A stretch of 34,534 nucleotides of DNA from Bacteroides sp. 43_108 (GCA_001915545.1 MNQS01000103.1:1-34534); one strand, 5' to 3'; positions 15,527 through 25,451 are shown, counted from the first letter of the stretch. Numbers and translations are program-made. The notes: generated from the letters alone by a model not told the origin.

Positions 15527-16465
15527 TTATGACAATTCCTTGGCTTTCGTCTGGTTGTCGGATTCGGCATGCTTTTTCGGTTTTATCTTTATCTTGTCGA
15601 ATCCTTCGCCGTATACGCCTACAACGTTGCTCATGGATACGAAAGCGTTGGGGTCAATCATTTTTATGCGTCTGAAAATATCCACAGATTCTCTTTTTCT
15701 TGCAAGTACAACAAGCACTTTCCTGTTCTCCTTCGTATACCAGCCTTTTCCATCGAGAATTGTAACTCCTCTTCCGGTTTCGTTGATGGAGTCTGCAATC
15801 AGGTTGTATTTCATAGAGAATATAAGGAACTGCACTGATTGTCTTGAGCGGTTTATCACGTAATCGAGTGTTACGCTTGATATTATCAGAGTTGCATAAC
15901 CGAACACCAGTCTTCGCCAGTCGTAGAAAACAAAGTAGCACGATGCTACGATGAGCATATCGAAGAACATAATGGCTCTTCCTAGAGAAATGTCTCGATA
16001 CTTGTTGATTATGGCTGCGATGATATCCGTTCCGCCAGTGCTTCCATTATATGAGAAACAGATGGCCAGACCTATTCCTTCAAGGCATGCTCCTATTACG
16101 CATGCCATGAAATCCTGGTCTCCGACAACTTTAGGCAATTGTCCGTCATCGCCTTCTAGAAGCCTCTGGAAGGCCCATATACAAATGGACATCATTATGA
16201 CGGCATAAATTGTCTTCATGCAGAAGCGCAGACCAAGCTCCTTGATGGCTACAATGAGCAGTGCTGCGTTTATGAGCAGAAAAGTGTTCTGAACTTCAAA
16301 TCCTGTGGCGTAATAAACTATTGATCCGATTCCGGCCACACCCCCAGTAGTAATCTGATACGGAAGCATGAATGACGTGAGGGCGAAGGAATACGTCATC
16401 AATCCTAGAGTGATGAACAGATAATCCTTCACCTCTTGCCATATTGTTGTACTGTTGTATTTCAT
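15527..16465 (-). CDS. YitT-family membrane protein (DUF161 + DUF2179)
   Basis: A 312-residue membrane protein. Five or six hydrophobic segments occupy about residues 12-210, including the family's conserved GGVAGIGSIVYYATG and SYNGSTGGTDIIAAI stretches. A soluble DUF2179 domain of about 80 residues follows (RGVTILDGKGWYTKENRKVL onward), which may bind a ligand. The function of the family is unknown; it has been suggested to be a transporter. It starts 14 bp after leuS and is probably cotranscribed with it. The last 20 residues are highly charged (KIKIKPKKHAESDNQTKAK). Confidence 0.88.
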   Translation of the reverse strand: MKYNSTTIWQEVKDYLFITLGLMTYSFALTSFMLPYQITTGGVAGIGSIVYYATGFEVQNTFLLINAALLIVAIKELGLRFCMKTIYAVIMMSICIWAFQRLLEGDDGQLPKVVGDQDFMACVIGACLEGIGLAICFSYNGSTGGTDIIAAIINKYRDISLGRAIMFFDMLIVASCYFVFYDWRRLVFGYATLIISSVTLDYVINRSRQSVQFLIFSMKYNLIADSINETGRGVTILDGKGWYTKENRKVLVVLARKRESVDIFRRIKMIDPNAFVSMSNVVGVYGEGFDKIKIKPKKHAESDNQTKAKELS

Positions 16466-16479
16466 ATATTGATGGAATG

Positions 16480-19317
16480 TTACTTCAGTACGATATTAAC
16501 AATGCGTTTCGGCACGATTATGGTTTTGACTACAGTACGTCCTTCCATGTACTTCTTTGTCCTCTCGTCTTCCATAACGGCTTTTTCGATTGATGCATTG
16601 TCTGCATCTGCAGGGAATTCCATCTGGAATCTTGATTTGCCGTTGAAGCTTATGCTGAGATTTACTTTGTCTTCTTTGATATAGTCGTCGTTCCACTTTG
16701 GCCATTCTGCGTCGCATACGCTGGTATTGTGTCCGAGAAGCGACCAGAGCTCTTCGCTGATGTGCGGTGTGAATGGTGCCATGAGGACAACGAAGGTTTC
16801 AAGAACGGACTTGTTGCGGCTCTTGAGCTGTGTGAGCTCGTTGAGGCATATCATAAACGCACTTACAGATGTGTTGTAAGAGAAGTTCTCTATGTCGGCC
16901 GATATTTTCTTTATGAGCTTGTGGATTGATCTGAGTTCTTCTCTAGAAGGCTCTCCCTCGCTTACAGCAAGTTTACCGTCGCGGTCGAAGAACATGTTCC
17001 AGAACTTCTTGAGGAATCTGTGGCATCCGTCGATACCGTTTGTGTCCCAAGGTTTGCTCTGTTCTACAGGGCCGAGGAACATTTCGTAGAGTCGAAGTGT
17101 GTCTGCACCGAACTTTTCTACAATCATATCAGGGTTCACTACATTGAACATAGACTTGGACATCTTTTCGATGGCCCATCCGCAAATATATTTGCCGTCT
17201 TCAAGTATGAACTCTGCGTTGTTGTATTCCGGTCTCCAATTCTTGAAGGCTTCTATGTCGAGCACGTCGTTGCTTACGATGTTAACGTCTACGTGAATAG
17301 GAGTGACGTCATATTTATCCTTTAATCCGAGGCTGACGAATGTGTTTGTATCTTTTATACGATAAACGAAGTTGCTTCGTCCCTGAATCATTCCCTGGTT
17401 TATGAGCTTCTGGAATGGTTCCTCTTTTACGCTGTAGCCGTAGTCGTACAAGAATTTGTTCCAGAATCGGCTATAAATAAGGTGACCTGTAGCGTGTTCT
17501 GTACCTCCTACATAGAGATCTACGTTCTGCCAGTACTCGTCGTTTTCTTTGCTTACCAGCATGTTCTGGTTGTGCGGATCCATATATCTGAGATAATATG
17601 CGCTTGAACCTGCAAATCCTGGCATTGTGTAGAGCTCGATAGGGAATACGGTCTTGTTGTCTATGAGCGAATTTTCTACAATCTTTTTGTTTGCTTCGTC
17701 CCAAGCCCATTTTTCTGCGTTTCCGAGTGGCGGTTCACCTGTTTCTGTAGGGAGGAACTTGTCCACTTCTGGAAGTTCAAGTGGAAGACATTCTTCAGGA
17801 ATCATGCAAGGTATTCCGTTCTTGTAATATACAGGGAACGGTTCTCCCCAATATCTTTGACGGCTGAAAATGGCATCACGCAGACGGTAATTGACTTTTA
17901 CACGTCCGAGGCCGTTTTTCTCTACATATTCTTTTGTAGCTGCAATGGCTTCTTTGATTGTCTTTCCGTTGAGGCTGAAATCTATATATGGTTCAACTCC
18001 TGGACGTGGAGAGTTGCATACAATACCTTCCTTTGCATCGTAGCTTTCTTCGCTTACGTCGCAACCTTCTATAAGAGGTATGATAGGGAGATTGAAATGT
18101 TTTGCAAATGCATAGTCACGGCTGTCGTGAGCAGGCACAGCCATGATGGCTCCAGTTCCGTAGCCTGCAAGTACGTAGTCGCTCACCCAGATAGGTATCG
18201 CTTCTCCTGTGAAAGGATTTGTTGCGTAGCTTCCAGTGAACACGCCTGTGACTTTTTTGTCAATCATACGTTCACGTTCCGTACGCTTTTTTGTCTGTTC
18301 AAGATATTCATCAACTGCCTTTTTCTGTTCTGGTGTAGTTACAGATGCTACGAGCTCGCTTTCAGGTGCAAGTACCATGAAAGTTACTCCGAACATGGTA
18401 TCGGCGCGTGTCGTGAATATTGTAAACTCTGTGTCGCTGTCTTTTACCTTGAATCTTACTTCTGTTCCTTCTGAACGGCCTATCCAGTTGCGCTGTGTCT
18501 CTTTGAGTGAATCGGTCCATTCGATTGTGTCGAGTCCGTCTAGCAGGCGCTGAGCGTATGCTGAAACTCTCAAGCACCACTGGCGCATCTTTTTCTGGAC
18601 TACAGGATATCCGCCGCGAACAGAGACGCCTTCTACAACTTCATCGTTTGCCAATACTGTTCCAAGTTCTGGACACCAGTTTACCATTGTTTCGCCCAAG
18701 AATGCTATTCTGTAATTCATAAGAGTTTCGCTCTTCTGCTTTTCGTCCATAGCATTCCACTGCTCAGCTGTGATTTTGAGATCTTCGGAGCAAGCTGCAT
18801 TTATGCCTTCAGTACCGTTGCTTTCAAGTTTTTCTATGAGCTCAGATATAGGCAGTGCCTTATTCTTGTCGTTGTCGTAATAGCTGTTGAACATCTTTTC
18901 AAAAGCCCACTGAGTCCAGTGATAGTAGTCTGGAGCACATGTGCGTACTTCTCTATCCCAGTCGAACGAGAAACCTATCTTGTCCAGCTGTTCGCGATAG
19001 TGATTGATGTTCTGTATGGTTGTAATTTCCGGATGCTGTCCTGTCTGGATTGCGTACTGCTCTGCAGGAAGTCCATAGGCATCGTAGCCCATAGGGTTGA
19101 GCACGTTGAATCCATTCAGACGTTTGTAGCGTGCGTAGATGTCCGATGCAATATAGCCAAGAGGATGGCCTACGTGAAGGCCTGCACCTGACGGGTATGG
19201 AAACATGTTGAGCACATAATACTTTTTCTTGCTTTTGTCTTCTGTTACCTTGTAGGTCTTGTTTTCAACCCAATGCTGACGCCACTTTTTCTCTATTTCT
19301 CTGAAATTGTATTCCAT
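16480..19317 (-). CDS. leuS: Leucyl-tRNA synthetase
   Basis: Class Ia synthetase that charges tRNA-Leu. The 945-residue protein has the HIGH-type motif HVGH at residues 48-51, the CP1 editing domain in the middle (region around [19 protein letters not shown] and [19 protein letters not shown]) and KMSKS at 718-722, then an anticodon-binding domain (TAPFTPH-like [11 protein letters not shown]). It is longer than E. coli LeuS because of internal insertions common in Bacteroidetes. A -7 box at 19405-19412 provides a promoter, and the YitT-family gene follows in the same transcript. Confidence 0.97.
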   Translation of the reverse strand: MEYNFREIEKKWRQHWVENKTYKVTEDKSKKKYYVLNMFPYPSGAGLHVGHPLGYIASDIYARYKRLNGFNVLNPMGYDAYGLPAEQYAIQTGQHPEITTIQNINHYREQLDKIGFSFDWDREVRTCAPDYYHWTQWAFEKMFNSYYDNDKNKALPISELIEKLESNGTEGINAACSEDLKITAEQWNAMDEKQKSETLMNYRIAFLGETMVNWCPELGTVLANDEVVEGVSVRGGYPVVQKKMRQWCLRVSAYAQRLLDGLDTIEWTDSLKETQRNWIGRSEGTEVRFKVKDSDTEFTIFTTRADTMFGVTFMVLAPESELVASVTTPEQKKAVDEYLEQTKKRTERERMIDKKVTGVFTGSYATNPFTGEAIPIWVSDYVLAGYGTGAIMAVPAHDSRDYAFAKHFNLPIIPLIEGCDVSEESYDAKEGIVCNSPRPGVEPYIDFSLNGKTIKEAIAATKEYVEKNGLGRVKVNYRLRDAIFSRQRYWGEPFPVYYKNGIPCMIPEECLPLELPEVDKFLPTETGEPPLGNAEKWAWDEANKKIVENSLIDNKTVFPIELYTMPGFAGSSAYYLRYMDPHNQNMLVSKENDEYWQNVDLYVGGTEHATGHLIYSRFWNKFLYDYGYSVKEEPFQKLINQGMIQGRSNFVYRIKDTNTFVSLGLKDKYDVTPIHVDVNIVSNDVLDIEAFKNWRPEYNNAEFILEDGKYICGWAIEKMSKSMFNVVNPDMIVEKFGADTLRLYEMFLGPVEQSKPWDTNGIDGCHRFLKKFWNMFFDRDGKLAVSEGEPSREELRSIHKLIKKISADIENFSYNTSVSAFMICLNELTQLKSRNKSVLETFVVLMAPFTPHISEELWSLLGHNTSVCDAEWPKWNDDYIKEDKVNLSISFNGKSRFQMEFPADADNASIEKAVMEDERTKKYMEGRTVVKTIIVPKRIVNIVLK

Positions 19318-19404
19318 ATAGCTTGATATATTATTTTTCTGTTATTCGGTGTAGATTGTTGTATTGTCGGCATTTGCATTTCAAATGCAACGTCGTATAT
19401 CCTG

Positions 19405-19412
19405 CAAATTTA
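19405..19412 (-). promoter_or_regulatory. -7 box for leuS
   Basis: The minus strand reads TAAATTTG followed by C, a TAnnTTTG match. The leader to ATG 19317 would be about 80 nt. No clear -33 TTG. Confidence 0.55.
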
Positions 19413-19618
19413 CACCTTTTGCGTGAAACCCTGCTATTTTTTCTTTATTATTGAATATGTACGAGGCTAATTTGTAAAACCTGTCAGCTTTTCTTCTTTT
19501 CAAACTGCTTATTTGTCACTTTATGCCAATTTTTATGCTTTTTAGCATGTGTACGCGAACACAAATATTGATATATATCAACAAAATGCTAAAAATGTGT
19601 TGAAAAGCATCTTTTTTC

Positions 19619-19650
19619 TTGTAAACGAAACTGTAATGCTGCTATCTTTG
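19619..19650 (+). promoter_or_regulatory. Promoter of the small transcription unit in the leuS-folK gap
   Basis: The -33 element TTG (19619-19621) lies 21 bases upstream of the -7 box TATCTTTG (19643-19650). This is one of the best Bacteroidetes-type promoters in the window. Transcription would begin near 19656 and run to the right. 19413-19618 shows no gene. Confidence 0.65.
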
Positions 19651-19764
19651 CAGTGTCAAAAGAGAAAAGGATAAACAGTTAGTAAGAGATTGTTTTTAGG
19701 ATTGCTGCTTTAAGCAGTTTGGTAGTAAAGATTAGTTTTTAGGTTAAAGGTAAAAAGATTGATT

Positions 19765-19842
19765 ATGGAAGTTTTGACAATTGTAGTAGCTACATGCGTT
19801 GCAGCTGTAGTATTGCTGAGCAATGTTTCATTGTTTAAATAA
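19765..19842 (+). CDS. Putative 25-residue hydrophobic small protein
   Basis: I do not recognise this product. The frame runs from ATG 19765 to TAA 19842 and encodes a single hydrophobic segment (VLTIVVATCVAAVVLL) with a short polar end (LSNVSLFK), the size and shape of one membrane helix. Support is contextual: a good promoter at 19619-19650, a leader of about 108 nt with a CTGCTTTAAGCAG hairpin and two TTTTTAGG repeats, and a structured T-tailed 3' end at 19859-19925. Known classes with this look are small membrane regulators and type I toxin peptides; neither is demonstrated, and no antisense promoter was found. It could instead be an incidental frame in a non-coding RNA. Confidence 0.45.
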   Translation: MEVLTIVVATCVAAVVLLSNVSLFK

Positions 19843-19858
19843 ATGAAACTGCTCGCAG

Positions 19859-19925
19859 ACGATGAAAAGGCAGTGCCATTTCGGCACTGCGATGCAGGCG
19901 TGAAAAACGCTGTTCATCGTTTTTT
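19859..19925 (+). ncRNA. Three-stem structured 3' end with T6 tail
   Basis: An outer stem ACGATGAA (19859-19866) with TTCATCGT (19913-19920) encloses two hairpins: GCAGTGCC (19870-19877) with GGCACTGC (19883-19890), and GCGT (19898-19901) with ACGC (19907-19910) around GAAAA. Six T follow at 19920-19925. This folds as a three-way junction ending in an intrinsic terminator. It is more elaborate than a terminator needs, so the transcript may be a small RNA or a dual-function RNA with the ORF at 19765. Confidence 0.55.
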
Positions 19926-19953
19926 GTTTGAGTGATTTATAATCCTTTATATT

Positions 19954-19991
19954 GGGCGACACTTGCGTAATGCATGATGTCGCCCTTTTTT
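19954..19991 (+). terminator. Second intrinsic terminator in the leuS-folK gap
   Basis: GGGCGACA (19954-19961) pairs with TGTCGCCC (19978-19985), followed by six T (19986-19991). It follows the structured element by about 30 bases and is a back-up stop for plus-strand transcription. Confidence 0.75.
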
Positions 19992-20012
19992 ATGTATTAC
20001 CACCTATAAGCC

Positions 20013-20030
20013 TTGTCCGCATCCGGACAA
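20013..20030 (-). terminator. Hairpin downstream of folK
   Basis: TTGTCCG (20013-20019) pairs with CGGACAA (20024-20030) around CATC, 26 bases after the folK stop. There is no T-run on the minus strand, so it is a weak terminator or mRNA end. Confidence 0.4.
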
Positions 20031-20056
20031 TACGGGCGATGTTGTTCTCTTTTTGT

Positions 20057-20542
20057 TTATTGGTCTGATTTTGCTTTGTGTATAAGCAGGTTGAGTGCTT
20101 TGCTTACAGAAATACCTGTTCCAGGAATGACAACTTCTGATGCTATTTCCGCAAGAGGTTCCAATACGAATCTTCTTTCTTTCATAAATTTGTGCGGAAT
20201 TGTGAGGTTGGGAGAGTCAATGATAGACGTTCCGTACATAAGAATATCTATATCTATTATGCGGTCTTTGTATTTTCCTTTTTCCGATTTTTCCATTCGT
20301 CCCATTTCTCTTTCGATATTCTGAGTTTCTTTAAGAACTTCATCGGCTGACAATTCTGTTTCTATCTTTACAGCTGCATTCAAGAACGAGTTTTCGCTTT
20401 CGAATCCCCATGGCTCAGTGACGTAAAATGTGGACCGTGAGGCAACGTCTCCAATCTGAGTTTCTATTCGTTCTATGGCTTCGTTCATTTGTTTTTCCTT
20501 ATTGCCGATATTTGTTCCAAGACTGAGGTATACTGTTGCCAT
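20057..20542 (-). CDS. folK: 6-hydroxymethyl-dihydropterin pyrophosphokinase (HPPK)
   Basis: Transfers pyrophosphate from ATP to 6-hydroxymethyl-7,8-dihydropterin in folate synthesis. The 161-residue protein shows YLSLGTNIGNK at the start, the pterin-binding FLNAAVKIET segment, the metal-binding Asp pair in DRIIDIDIL (RxxDxDxL) and the downstream LTIPHKFMKERRFVLEPLAEI motif. The length is usual for bacterial HPPK. In related Bacteroidales I recall folK following queA directly; here a glycosidase gene lies between them. It is probably cotranscribed with that gene (99-bp gap) or has its own weak promoter. Confidence 0.94.
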   Translation of the reverse strand: MATVYLSLGTNIGNKEKQMNEAIERIETQIGDVASRSTFYVTEPWGFESENSFLNAAVKIETELSADEVLKETQNIEREMGRMEKSEKGKYKDRIIDIDILMYGTSIIDSPNLTIPHKFMKERRFVLEPLAEIASEVVIPGTGISVSKALNLLIHKAKSDQ

Positions 20543-20641
20543 TTTATAATTGTTTTATCAGATTTTGTGTGAAGGTATTTCTGATTTTTTCAATGGGGTT
20601 ATGCCAGCAAACTGTTTTATACATGTGTTGTTAAATATACC

Positions 20642-22258
20642 CTATTTCTTTATCAGAATTTCTGAAACGCCTGCATCTATATTGAGCTTAAGTTCTTTAT
20701 TTTTCTTGCAATAGTCCCATTTGTCGGCGTTCTTGACATTTTCAGACTCCTTTATTATAAAAGTGAGAGGTGTCTGTTCATTTCCCTTTATTTTTAGCAA
20801 ACCGTTGATGTCGTCATAGAATATATGAATATCATTATATTCTATACCTTCACCCGACGGCAAGTGCAGTGTTTGGGCTGAAGTTCCGTTGGGATACAAT
20901 AAAATGGTGAATTCTGAGTTTCCAGATTCATTATCCTCATAGTATTTGCTGTAAATAGGAATAATTGATCCTGCTTTAATAAATAAAGGGAATTCATCCA
21001 GCGGGTATATACGTGTTACGCTGTCGGATGGATTGAATTCTTCATTGGTGAAGTAGTCAATCCATACACCCTCAGAAGGCAGATGAAATGAGGCGTTGCC
21101 ACCTGCAGAAGTAATGGTCTTGGTAAAAATATATTCACCAACCTTATGGCTTTCTTCTTCAAAAGAAGTGTTTCTGATCAGTGACCCTCCGTATAGATGG
21201 CAGTCTACAATAGTTGAGAAAAAGTACGGAACAAGAGCCTTATGCATTTTAATACATTTCCTGTAAATCTGCTCGGCATCATTGCCGTGCCACCATGGCA
21301 GGTGGTTGCTGAAAGCTCCGTTTTCACCTCCATTTATCAGGCATGCAGTCATACTTCCGAACTGTGTATACCTTATCAGCTGTTCTTTATTTGAGCGCTG
21401 TCTGAAGAATCCGGCAATTTCACAGCCTATAGCACCGTATCCTCTGAGAGCAGATGTGTATATGTTCTGAATCTGCAGTTTCAGACCTTTCCAGTCGCCT
21501 GAAAAATCGCCGCACCATCCAAGGTTCATCTTTTCCACACTTGCTGCAAATCCGCCTTGGTGTGAATATGGCCGGGCTATGATGATACCGTCCTTATTTC
21601 TGCTTGTTGTATAGTCAAACATGGCGTCATAGTAGTATGGACGGAACAGCTCGTTGCTCATCTTGCCTTTCGAAGTTCCAACAATGTCGCCGAACCAGAA
21701 TTCTCCTTGGTCGACTTTCCATCCATATACGCCTTTCCTGAAAACCTTGTCAAGCTGTGTTGACCACCAATCTTTGGCTTTCTTATTTGTGAAATCAATG
21801 TGTATTCCTTCACCTTTCCACCATTCGTGGGGCATGCTTTCGTTTATGCCGAGCTTGTTGGCACTCACATAGTCGAACGATTCGCATTTCTGAATTTTGG
21901 TGTTTTTGCCTTTGTTGTTGACAGCACCTGTAAGCCACAATATAACTTTGACATTCTTTCCTTCAAAATAATCAATCATTACGTTGTGGTCGGGATATCT
22001 TGATTTGTCCCATTCGAAATTGTTGTATGCTGTGCTCCAGGGACTGTCTATAATGACTGCGTCAACTGGTATATTTCTATCCAGATATCCATCGACGATA
22101 GATTTAGCTCCGGTTTCATTGTTTAGACTGTCCTCCCATACAATGTGTCCTAATGCCCATGCCGGTGTAATTGGTGGAGTTTGTGCATTTAGTGGGTTCT
22201 TAAATGCCAAAAACATTGACATAAGCAGTGTTTTGATAATAAGATGATGTTTTTTCAT
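20642..22258 (-). CDS. Secreted glycoside hydrolase, family 31
   Basis: An alpha-glycosidase-type TIM barrel. The 538-residue protein has a signal peptide (about 1-25, ending LNA-Q) and goes almost at once into the GH31 barrel (TPPITPAWALGHIVW, then IPVDAVIIDSPW). The nucleophile is Asp183 in GWKVDQGE and the acid/base is Asp251 in WCGDFSGDW, with Arg229 in ARPYSHQGG. Typical GH31 enzymes carry an N-terminal beta-sandwich of 200 or more residues before the barrel; this one has none. C-terminal beta domains remain (about 390-538). The substrate cannot be told: alpha-glucoside, xyloside, galactoside or sulfoquinovoside are all possible. No SusC/SusD pair is nearby. It lies between queA and folK after the queA terminator. 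Confidence 0.87.
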   Translation of the reverse strand: MKKHHLIIKTLLMSMFLAFKNPLNAQTPPITPAWALGHIVWEDSLNNETGAKSIVDGYLDRNIPVDAVIIDSPWSTAYNNFEWDKSRYPDHNVMIDYFEGKNVKVILWLTGAVNNKGKNTKIQKCESFDYVSANKLGINESMPHEWWKGEGIHIDFTNKKAKDWWSTQLDKVFRKGVYGWKVDQGEFWFGDIVGTSKGKMSNELFRPYYYDAMFDYTTSRNKDGIIIARPYSHQGGFAASVEKMNLGWCGDFSGDWKGLKLQIQNIYTSALRGYGAIGCEIAGFFRQRSNKEQLIRYTQFGSMTACLINGGENGAFSNHLPWWHGNDAEQIYRKCIKMHKALVPYFFSTIVDCHLYGGSLIRNTSFEEESHKVGEYIFTKTITSAGGNASFHLPSEGVWIDYFTNEEFNPSDSVTRIYPLDEFPLFIKAGSIIPIYSKYYEDNESGNSEFTILLYPNGTSAQTLHLPSGEGIEYNDIHIFYDDINGLLKIKGNEQTPLTFIIKESENVKNADKWDYCKKNKELKLNIDAGVSEILIKK

Positions 22259-22330
22259 AAGTAGATTGTTTTGTAATATAGGTTGTAAAGGTGAGCAGTG
22301 TCAACTGTTTGTATGGTGAATATTTAACAA

Positions 22331-22375
22331 TTCCAGTTACGGCATAACCTGACGGTGGCCATGCCGTAACTGGAA
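22331..22375 (-). terminator. Terminator after queA
   Basis: TTCCAGTTACGGCAT (22331-22345) and ATGCCGTAACTGGAA (22361-22375) are perfect 15-bp inverted repeats with a 15-base loop, in the gap between the queA stop and the GH31 start. It separates the conserved queA operon from the GH31 gene. Confidence 0.75.
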
Positions 22376-22479
22376 ATATAAAATAGCAACAGGTTTTTCC
22401 TGTTATATAGTAATCATTATTTATGCCGATAGTAGCAATACATTTGTGCAGTAGCTCAAAAGGCTTGAGTAGATGTGCT

Positions 22480-23538
22480 TTACTCTGTTATAAGCATAGC
22501 GTCTCCGTATGTTCCAAATCGGTAATCCTCTTTGAGCGCTACGTTGTATGCATTCATAACCAAGTCGTATCCGCCGAATGCACATACAATCATGAGCATT
22601 GTCGACAGAGGCATCTGGAAGTTTGCAACCAACGAATCGGCTACACCGAATTCGTAAGGAGGGAAAATAAATTTGTTTGTCCAACCTTCAAATTCTTTCA
22701 GATGATGGTCTGTGCCTACAGCTGTTTCTGTTGCTCTGAGCACTGTTGTACCTACAGCACATATTTTATGTCCGCCATCCTTTGAACGGTTTACAATGTC
22801 GCAAGCCTCTTTTGTGACAAACATCTGTTCGCTGTCTGTCTTGTGCTTGGTGAGATCTTCAACATCAATATCTCTGAAATTTCCAAGACCGGCATGGAGA
22901 GTAATATAAGCAAGATCTATACCCTTTATCTCCATTCTCTTCATTAGTTCGCGAGAGAAGTGGAGACCGGCTGTTGGAGCTGTAACTGCGCCTTCGTGTC
23001 TGGCAAAAATTGTCTGGAATCTTTCCAGATCTTCCTGCTCAGCTTCGCGTCTGCTTCTTATGAAATCAGGAAGCGGAGCCTCTCCGAGAGCATACAATGC
23101 TGCTTTGAATTCGTCATGTGGACCGTCGTAAAGGAATCTCAGTGTGCGTCCGCGCGAAGTTGTGTTGTCAATGACTTCAGCCACCATTGAGTTGTCCTCA
23201 CCGAAATACAGCTTATTGCCGATTCTTATTTTTCTGGCAGGGTCTACGAGTACGTCCCAAAGGCGAAGCTCTTCATTGAGCTCACGCAAAAGGAATACTT
23301 CTATCTTTGCTCCTGTTTTCTCTTTGTTTCCGTACAGGCGTGCAGGGAAAACCTGTGTATCATTGAATATGAATGTATCCTTATCGTCGAAGTAATCGAT
23401 GATGTCCTTGAATATTCTATGTTCGATTTCTCCGGTTTTCTTGTGAACAACCATCAGCTTTGATTCATCGCGATGGAATGTTGGATGTAAAGCTATTTTT
23501 TCTTCAGGAAGCTTGAATTTGAATTGTGATAGTTTCAT
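22480..23538 (-). CDS. queA: S-adenosylmethionine:tRNA ribosyltransferase-isomerase
   Basis: Converts preQ1 in the tRNA wobble position to epoxyqueuosine by transferring and rearranging the ribosyl part of SAM. The 352-residue protein begins [19 protein letters not shown], a standard QueA opening. It has [31 protein letters not shown] and the strongly conserved THAGLG-type [13 protein letters not shown] segment. It starts 30 bp after truB, with both at the downstream end of the ftsX-DUF3098-uppP-truB run. A strong stem-loop follows. Confidence 0.96.
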   Translation of the reverse strand: MKLSQFKFKLPEEKIALHPTFHRDESKLMVVHKKTGEIEHRIFKDIIDYFDDKDTFIFNDTQVFPARLYGNKEKTGAKIEVFLLRELNEELRLWDVLVDPARKIRIGNKLYFGEDNSMVAEVIDNTTSRGRTLRFLYDGPHDEFKAALYALGEAPLPDFIRSRREAEQEDLERFQTIFARHEGAVTAPTAGLHFSRELMKRMEIKGIDLAYITLHAGLGNFRDIDVEDLTKHKTDSEQMFVTKEACDIVNRSKDGGHKICAVGTTVLRATETAVGTDHHLKEFEGWTNKFIFPPYEFGVADSLVANFQMPLSTMLMIVCAFGGYDLVMNAYNVALKEDYRFGTYGDAMLITE

Positions 23539-23568
23539 AAGTGTTTCCCCTTTTTGAGTTGTTTTTTC

Positions 23569-24285
23569 TTAGTTGCCGTTTTGCGGCTCTTCATATTCTA
23601 TTTCCTGGCTGTCCAGCCATTCGTTGAATGTTTCAGGATCAAGGCATCTGTCGAGTTTGTAATTTCCAATACGTGTGCGCACTAGTCCTGTAAGATATGC
23701 TCCGCTCTGAAGCTCTCGCCCTATGTCTCTTGCCAGCGCCCTGATGTATGTACCTTTGCTGCATACAACCCGTATGATTATTTCAGGAAGGTTGTACTCC
23801 AGAAGTTCTATACTGTCTATTACCAGCGTTTTAGGCTTGAGCTCCACGCTTTTCCCTTTTCGTGCAAATTCGTAGGCTCTTTTACCGTTTATCTTCACAG
23901 CCGAGTATTCCGGAGGTGTCTGCTCTATAGTTCCAATGAACCTCTGAAGCACTGTCTCAACAAGTTCTTTGGTGATGTGCTCTGTCGGATAAACGGCATC
24001 TTCTTCAGTTTCCTTATCATACGAAGGAGTTGTAGCACCAAGTTTAAGTGTGGCAATATATTCTTTTGTATGCGACTGAAGTTCTTCTATCAGTTTTGTA
24101 GATTTGCCTGTACATACAATCAATACACCGGTAGCCAATGGATCCAGCGTTCCGGCATGCCCCACTTTAATTTTCTTTACATGCAGCTTCTTCGATATGG
24201 CAGAGCGTACTTTTGATACAACCTGAAAAGATGTCCATCCGTATGGTTTGTTGAAGCTGAGAATTTCTCCTTTTATAAAATTCAT
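23569..24285 (-). CDS. truB: tRNA pseudouridine-55 synthase
   Basis: Makes pseudouridine at position 55 of tRNAs. With ATG at 24285 the protein has 238 residues, beginning MNFIKGEILSFNKPYGWTSF. The catalytic Asp48 is in GHAGTLDPLATGVL. EYSAVKINGKRAYEFARKG and the CSKGTYIRALARDIG motif follow. The frame is open to an ATG at 24315, but that would overlap uppP by 29 bp, and MNFIKGE matches the family start. It begins one base after the uppP stop, indicating translational coupling. Confidence 0.95.
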   Translation of the reverse strand: MNFIKGEILSFNKPYGWTSFQVVSKVRSAISKKLHVKKIKVGHAGTLDPLATGVLIVCTGKSTKLIEELQSHTKEYIATLKLGATTPSYDKETEEDAVYPTEHITKELVETVLQRFIGTIEQTPPEYSAVKINGKRAYEFARKGKSVELKPKTLVIDSIELLEYNLPEIIIRVVCSKGTYIRALARDIGRELQSGAYLTGLVRTRIGNYKLDRCLDPETFNEWLDSQEIEYEEPQNGN

Positions 24286-24286
24286 T

Positions 24287-25126
24287 TTAGCCCAAAGTAT
24301 AGATGAGTGTTGCACATCCTACAATTGCGCAGTAGATGGCAAAGTAGATCATCTTTCCTTTCTTTACAAGGTTTATCATCAGTTTGCATGCCAGGCATCC
24401 TGTGATGAATGCTGATACGGACCCAACAATCAATGTAATAGGTGTAATGCCTGCCATGGCTTCTGTAACACCCATTTCTATCATGTCTTTTATGTTGAGG
24501 GCCGCTTCGCCGAGAATAGGTGGAATGACCATGAGGAATGAGAATTGCGCCAGCTTTTCCTTGTTGTCGCCGAGAAGAAGTCCTGTACCTATTGTTGAGC
24601 CTGAACGTGATAAGCCGGGAAGTACGGCTACAGCTTGTGCTAGACCGATTATGAATGCATCTTTCAGCGATATATATTCTTTTTTGCGTGGGCGTGCAAA
24701 ATAAGAGAACGTCAGCAGTGTGGCTGTTGCCAGCAGGCAGACGCCTACAACTGTGAGGCTGCTGAAGAATTCTTCTACCGTATCTTTGAAACAAAGTCCA
24801 ACTATACCCACAGGTATCATTGATACGATAATGTTGAGTGCATAGTTCTGTTCTTCGTTGAGGCTTTTGATGCCGTATGGACTTCTAGGATAGCTGCTGT
24901 CGAATTTGAAGAGACCTTTGAACAGCCATGCTATTTCTTTCCAAAGTACTACAAGTGTACTGAAAACTGTTGCTACGTGTACGGCAATTGTGAGCGACAT
25001 GATTTTCTCCGGATCGCTTATGTTGAGCATTTTTGCCGCCAGGGCAAGATGGCCGCTGCTGCTTACCGGAAGATATTCTGTCAATCCCTGAAAAATGCCC
25101 ATTATTAAGGCTTGAATCCAATCCAT
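24287..25126 (-). CDS. uppP: Undecaprenyl-diphosphate phosphatase (BacA/UppP)
   Basis: Recycles undecaprenyl diphosphate to the monophosphate carrier used for peptidoglycan and surface glycans; inner membrane, conferring bacitracin tolerance when abundant. The 279-residue protein has the first signature [13 protein letters not shown] at residues 14-26 and the second [16 protein letters not shown] in the middle, with about eight membrane helices. Coupled to truB by a one-base gap and preceded by DUF3098 with 12 bp between. Confidence 0.95.
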   Translation of the reverse strand: MDWIQALIMGIFQGLTEYLPVSSSGHLALAAKMLNISDPEKIMSLTIAVHVATVFSTLVVLWKEIAWLFKGLFKFDSSYPRSPYGIKSLNEEQNYALNIIVSMIPVGIVGLCFKDTVEEFFSSLTVVGVCLLATATLLTFSYFARPRKKEYISLKDAFIIGLAQAVAVLPGLSRSGSTIGTGLLLGDNKEKLAQFSFLMVIPPILGEAALNIKDMIEMGVTEAMAGITPITLIVGSVSAFITGCLACKLMINLVKKGKMIYFAIYCAIVGCATLIYTLG

Positions 25127-25138
25127 TTTGCTGTATTA

Positions 25139-25405
25139 TTATTTTTCTAAGTTTGTGTTTTCTGTGTTGTTCTCTTTTCTGTCCTCTTTTGGCTTCCACA
25201 TGATTGCCCCCACTATAGAAATGAATCCCAGAAGTGAAATCATAGGTCCAACCTTGATTCTTCTGTCGCTGAAGATGTCCGGGTTGAACGCTTCTTCAGT
25301 CGAACTTCCGCCGGACATAAGAATGAAACCTATGATGACTATAGCCATTCCGGCAATCAGTAAAATGTAGTTTGTTTTGCTGAATGCAAAATTGCGTTTG
25401 TCCAT
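25139..25405 (-). CDS. DUF3098 small membrane protein
   Basis: An 88-residue protein with two membrane helices (about 13-31 and 55-69) joined by a loop containing SDRRIKVGPMISLLGF, the hallmark of DUF3098. The C-terminal tail is charged and hydrophilic. Its function is unknown. It sits between ftsX and uppP, the usual place for this family in Bacteroidetes, which suggests a cell-envelope role. Confidence 0.88.
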   Translation of the reverse strand: MDKRNFAFSKTNYILLIAGMAIVIIGFILMSGGSSTEEAFNPDIFSDRRIKVGPMISLLGFISIVGAIMWKPKEDRKENNTENTNLEK

Positions 25406-25451
25406 ATTTCTGCTTTTTTATGGTTTGTTGTTATTTTGCGTTGCGAATTTT

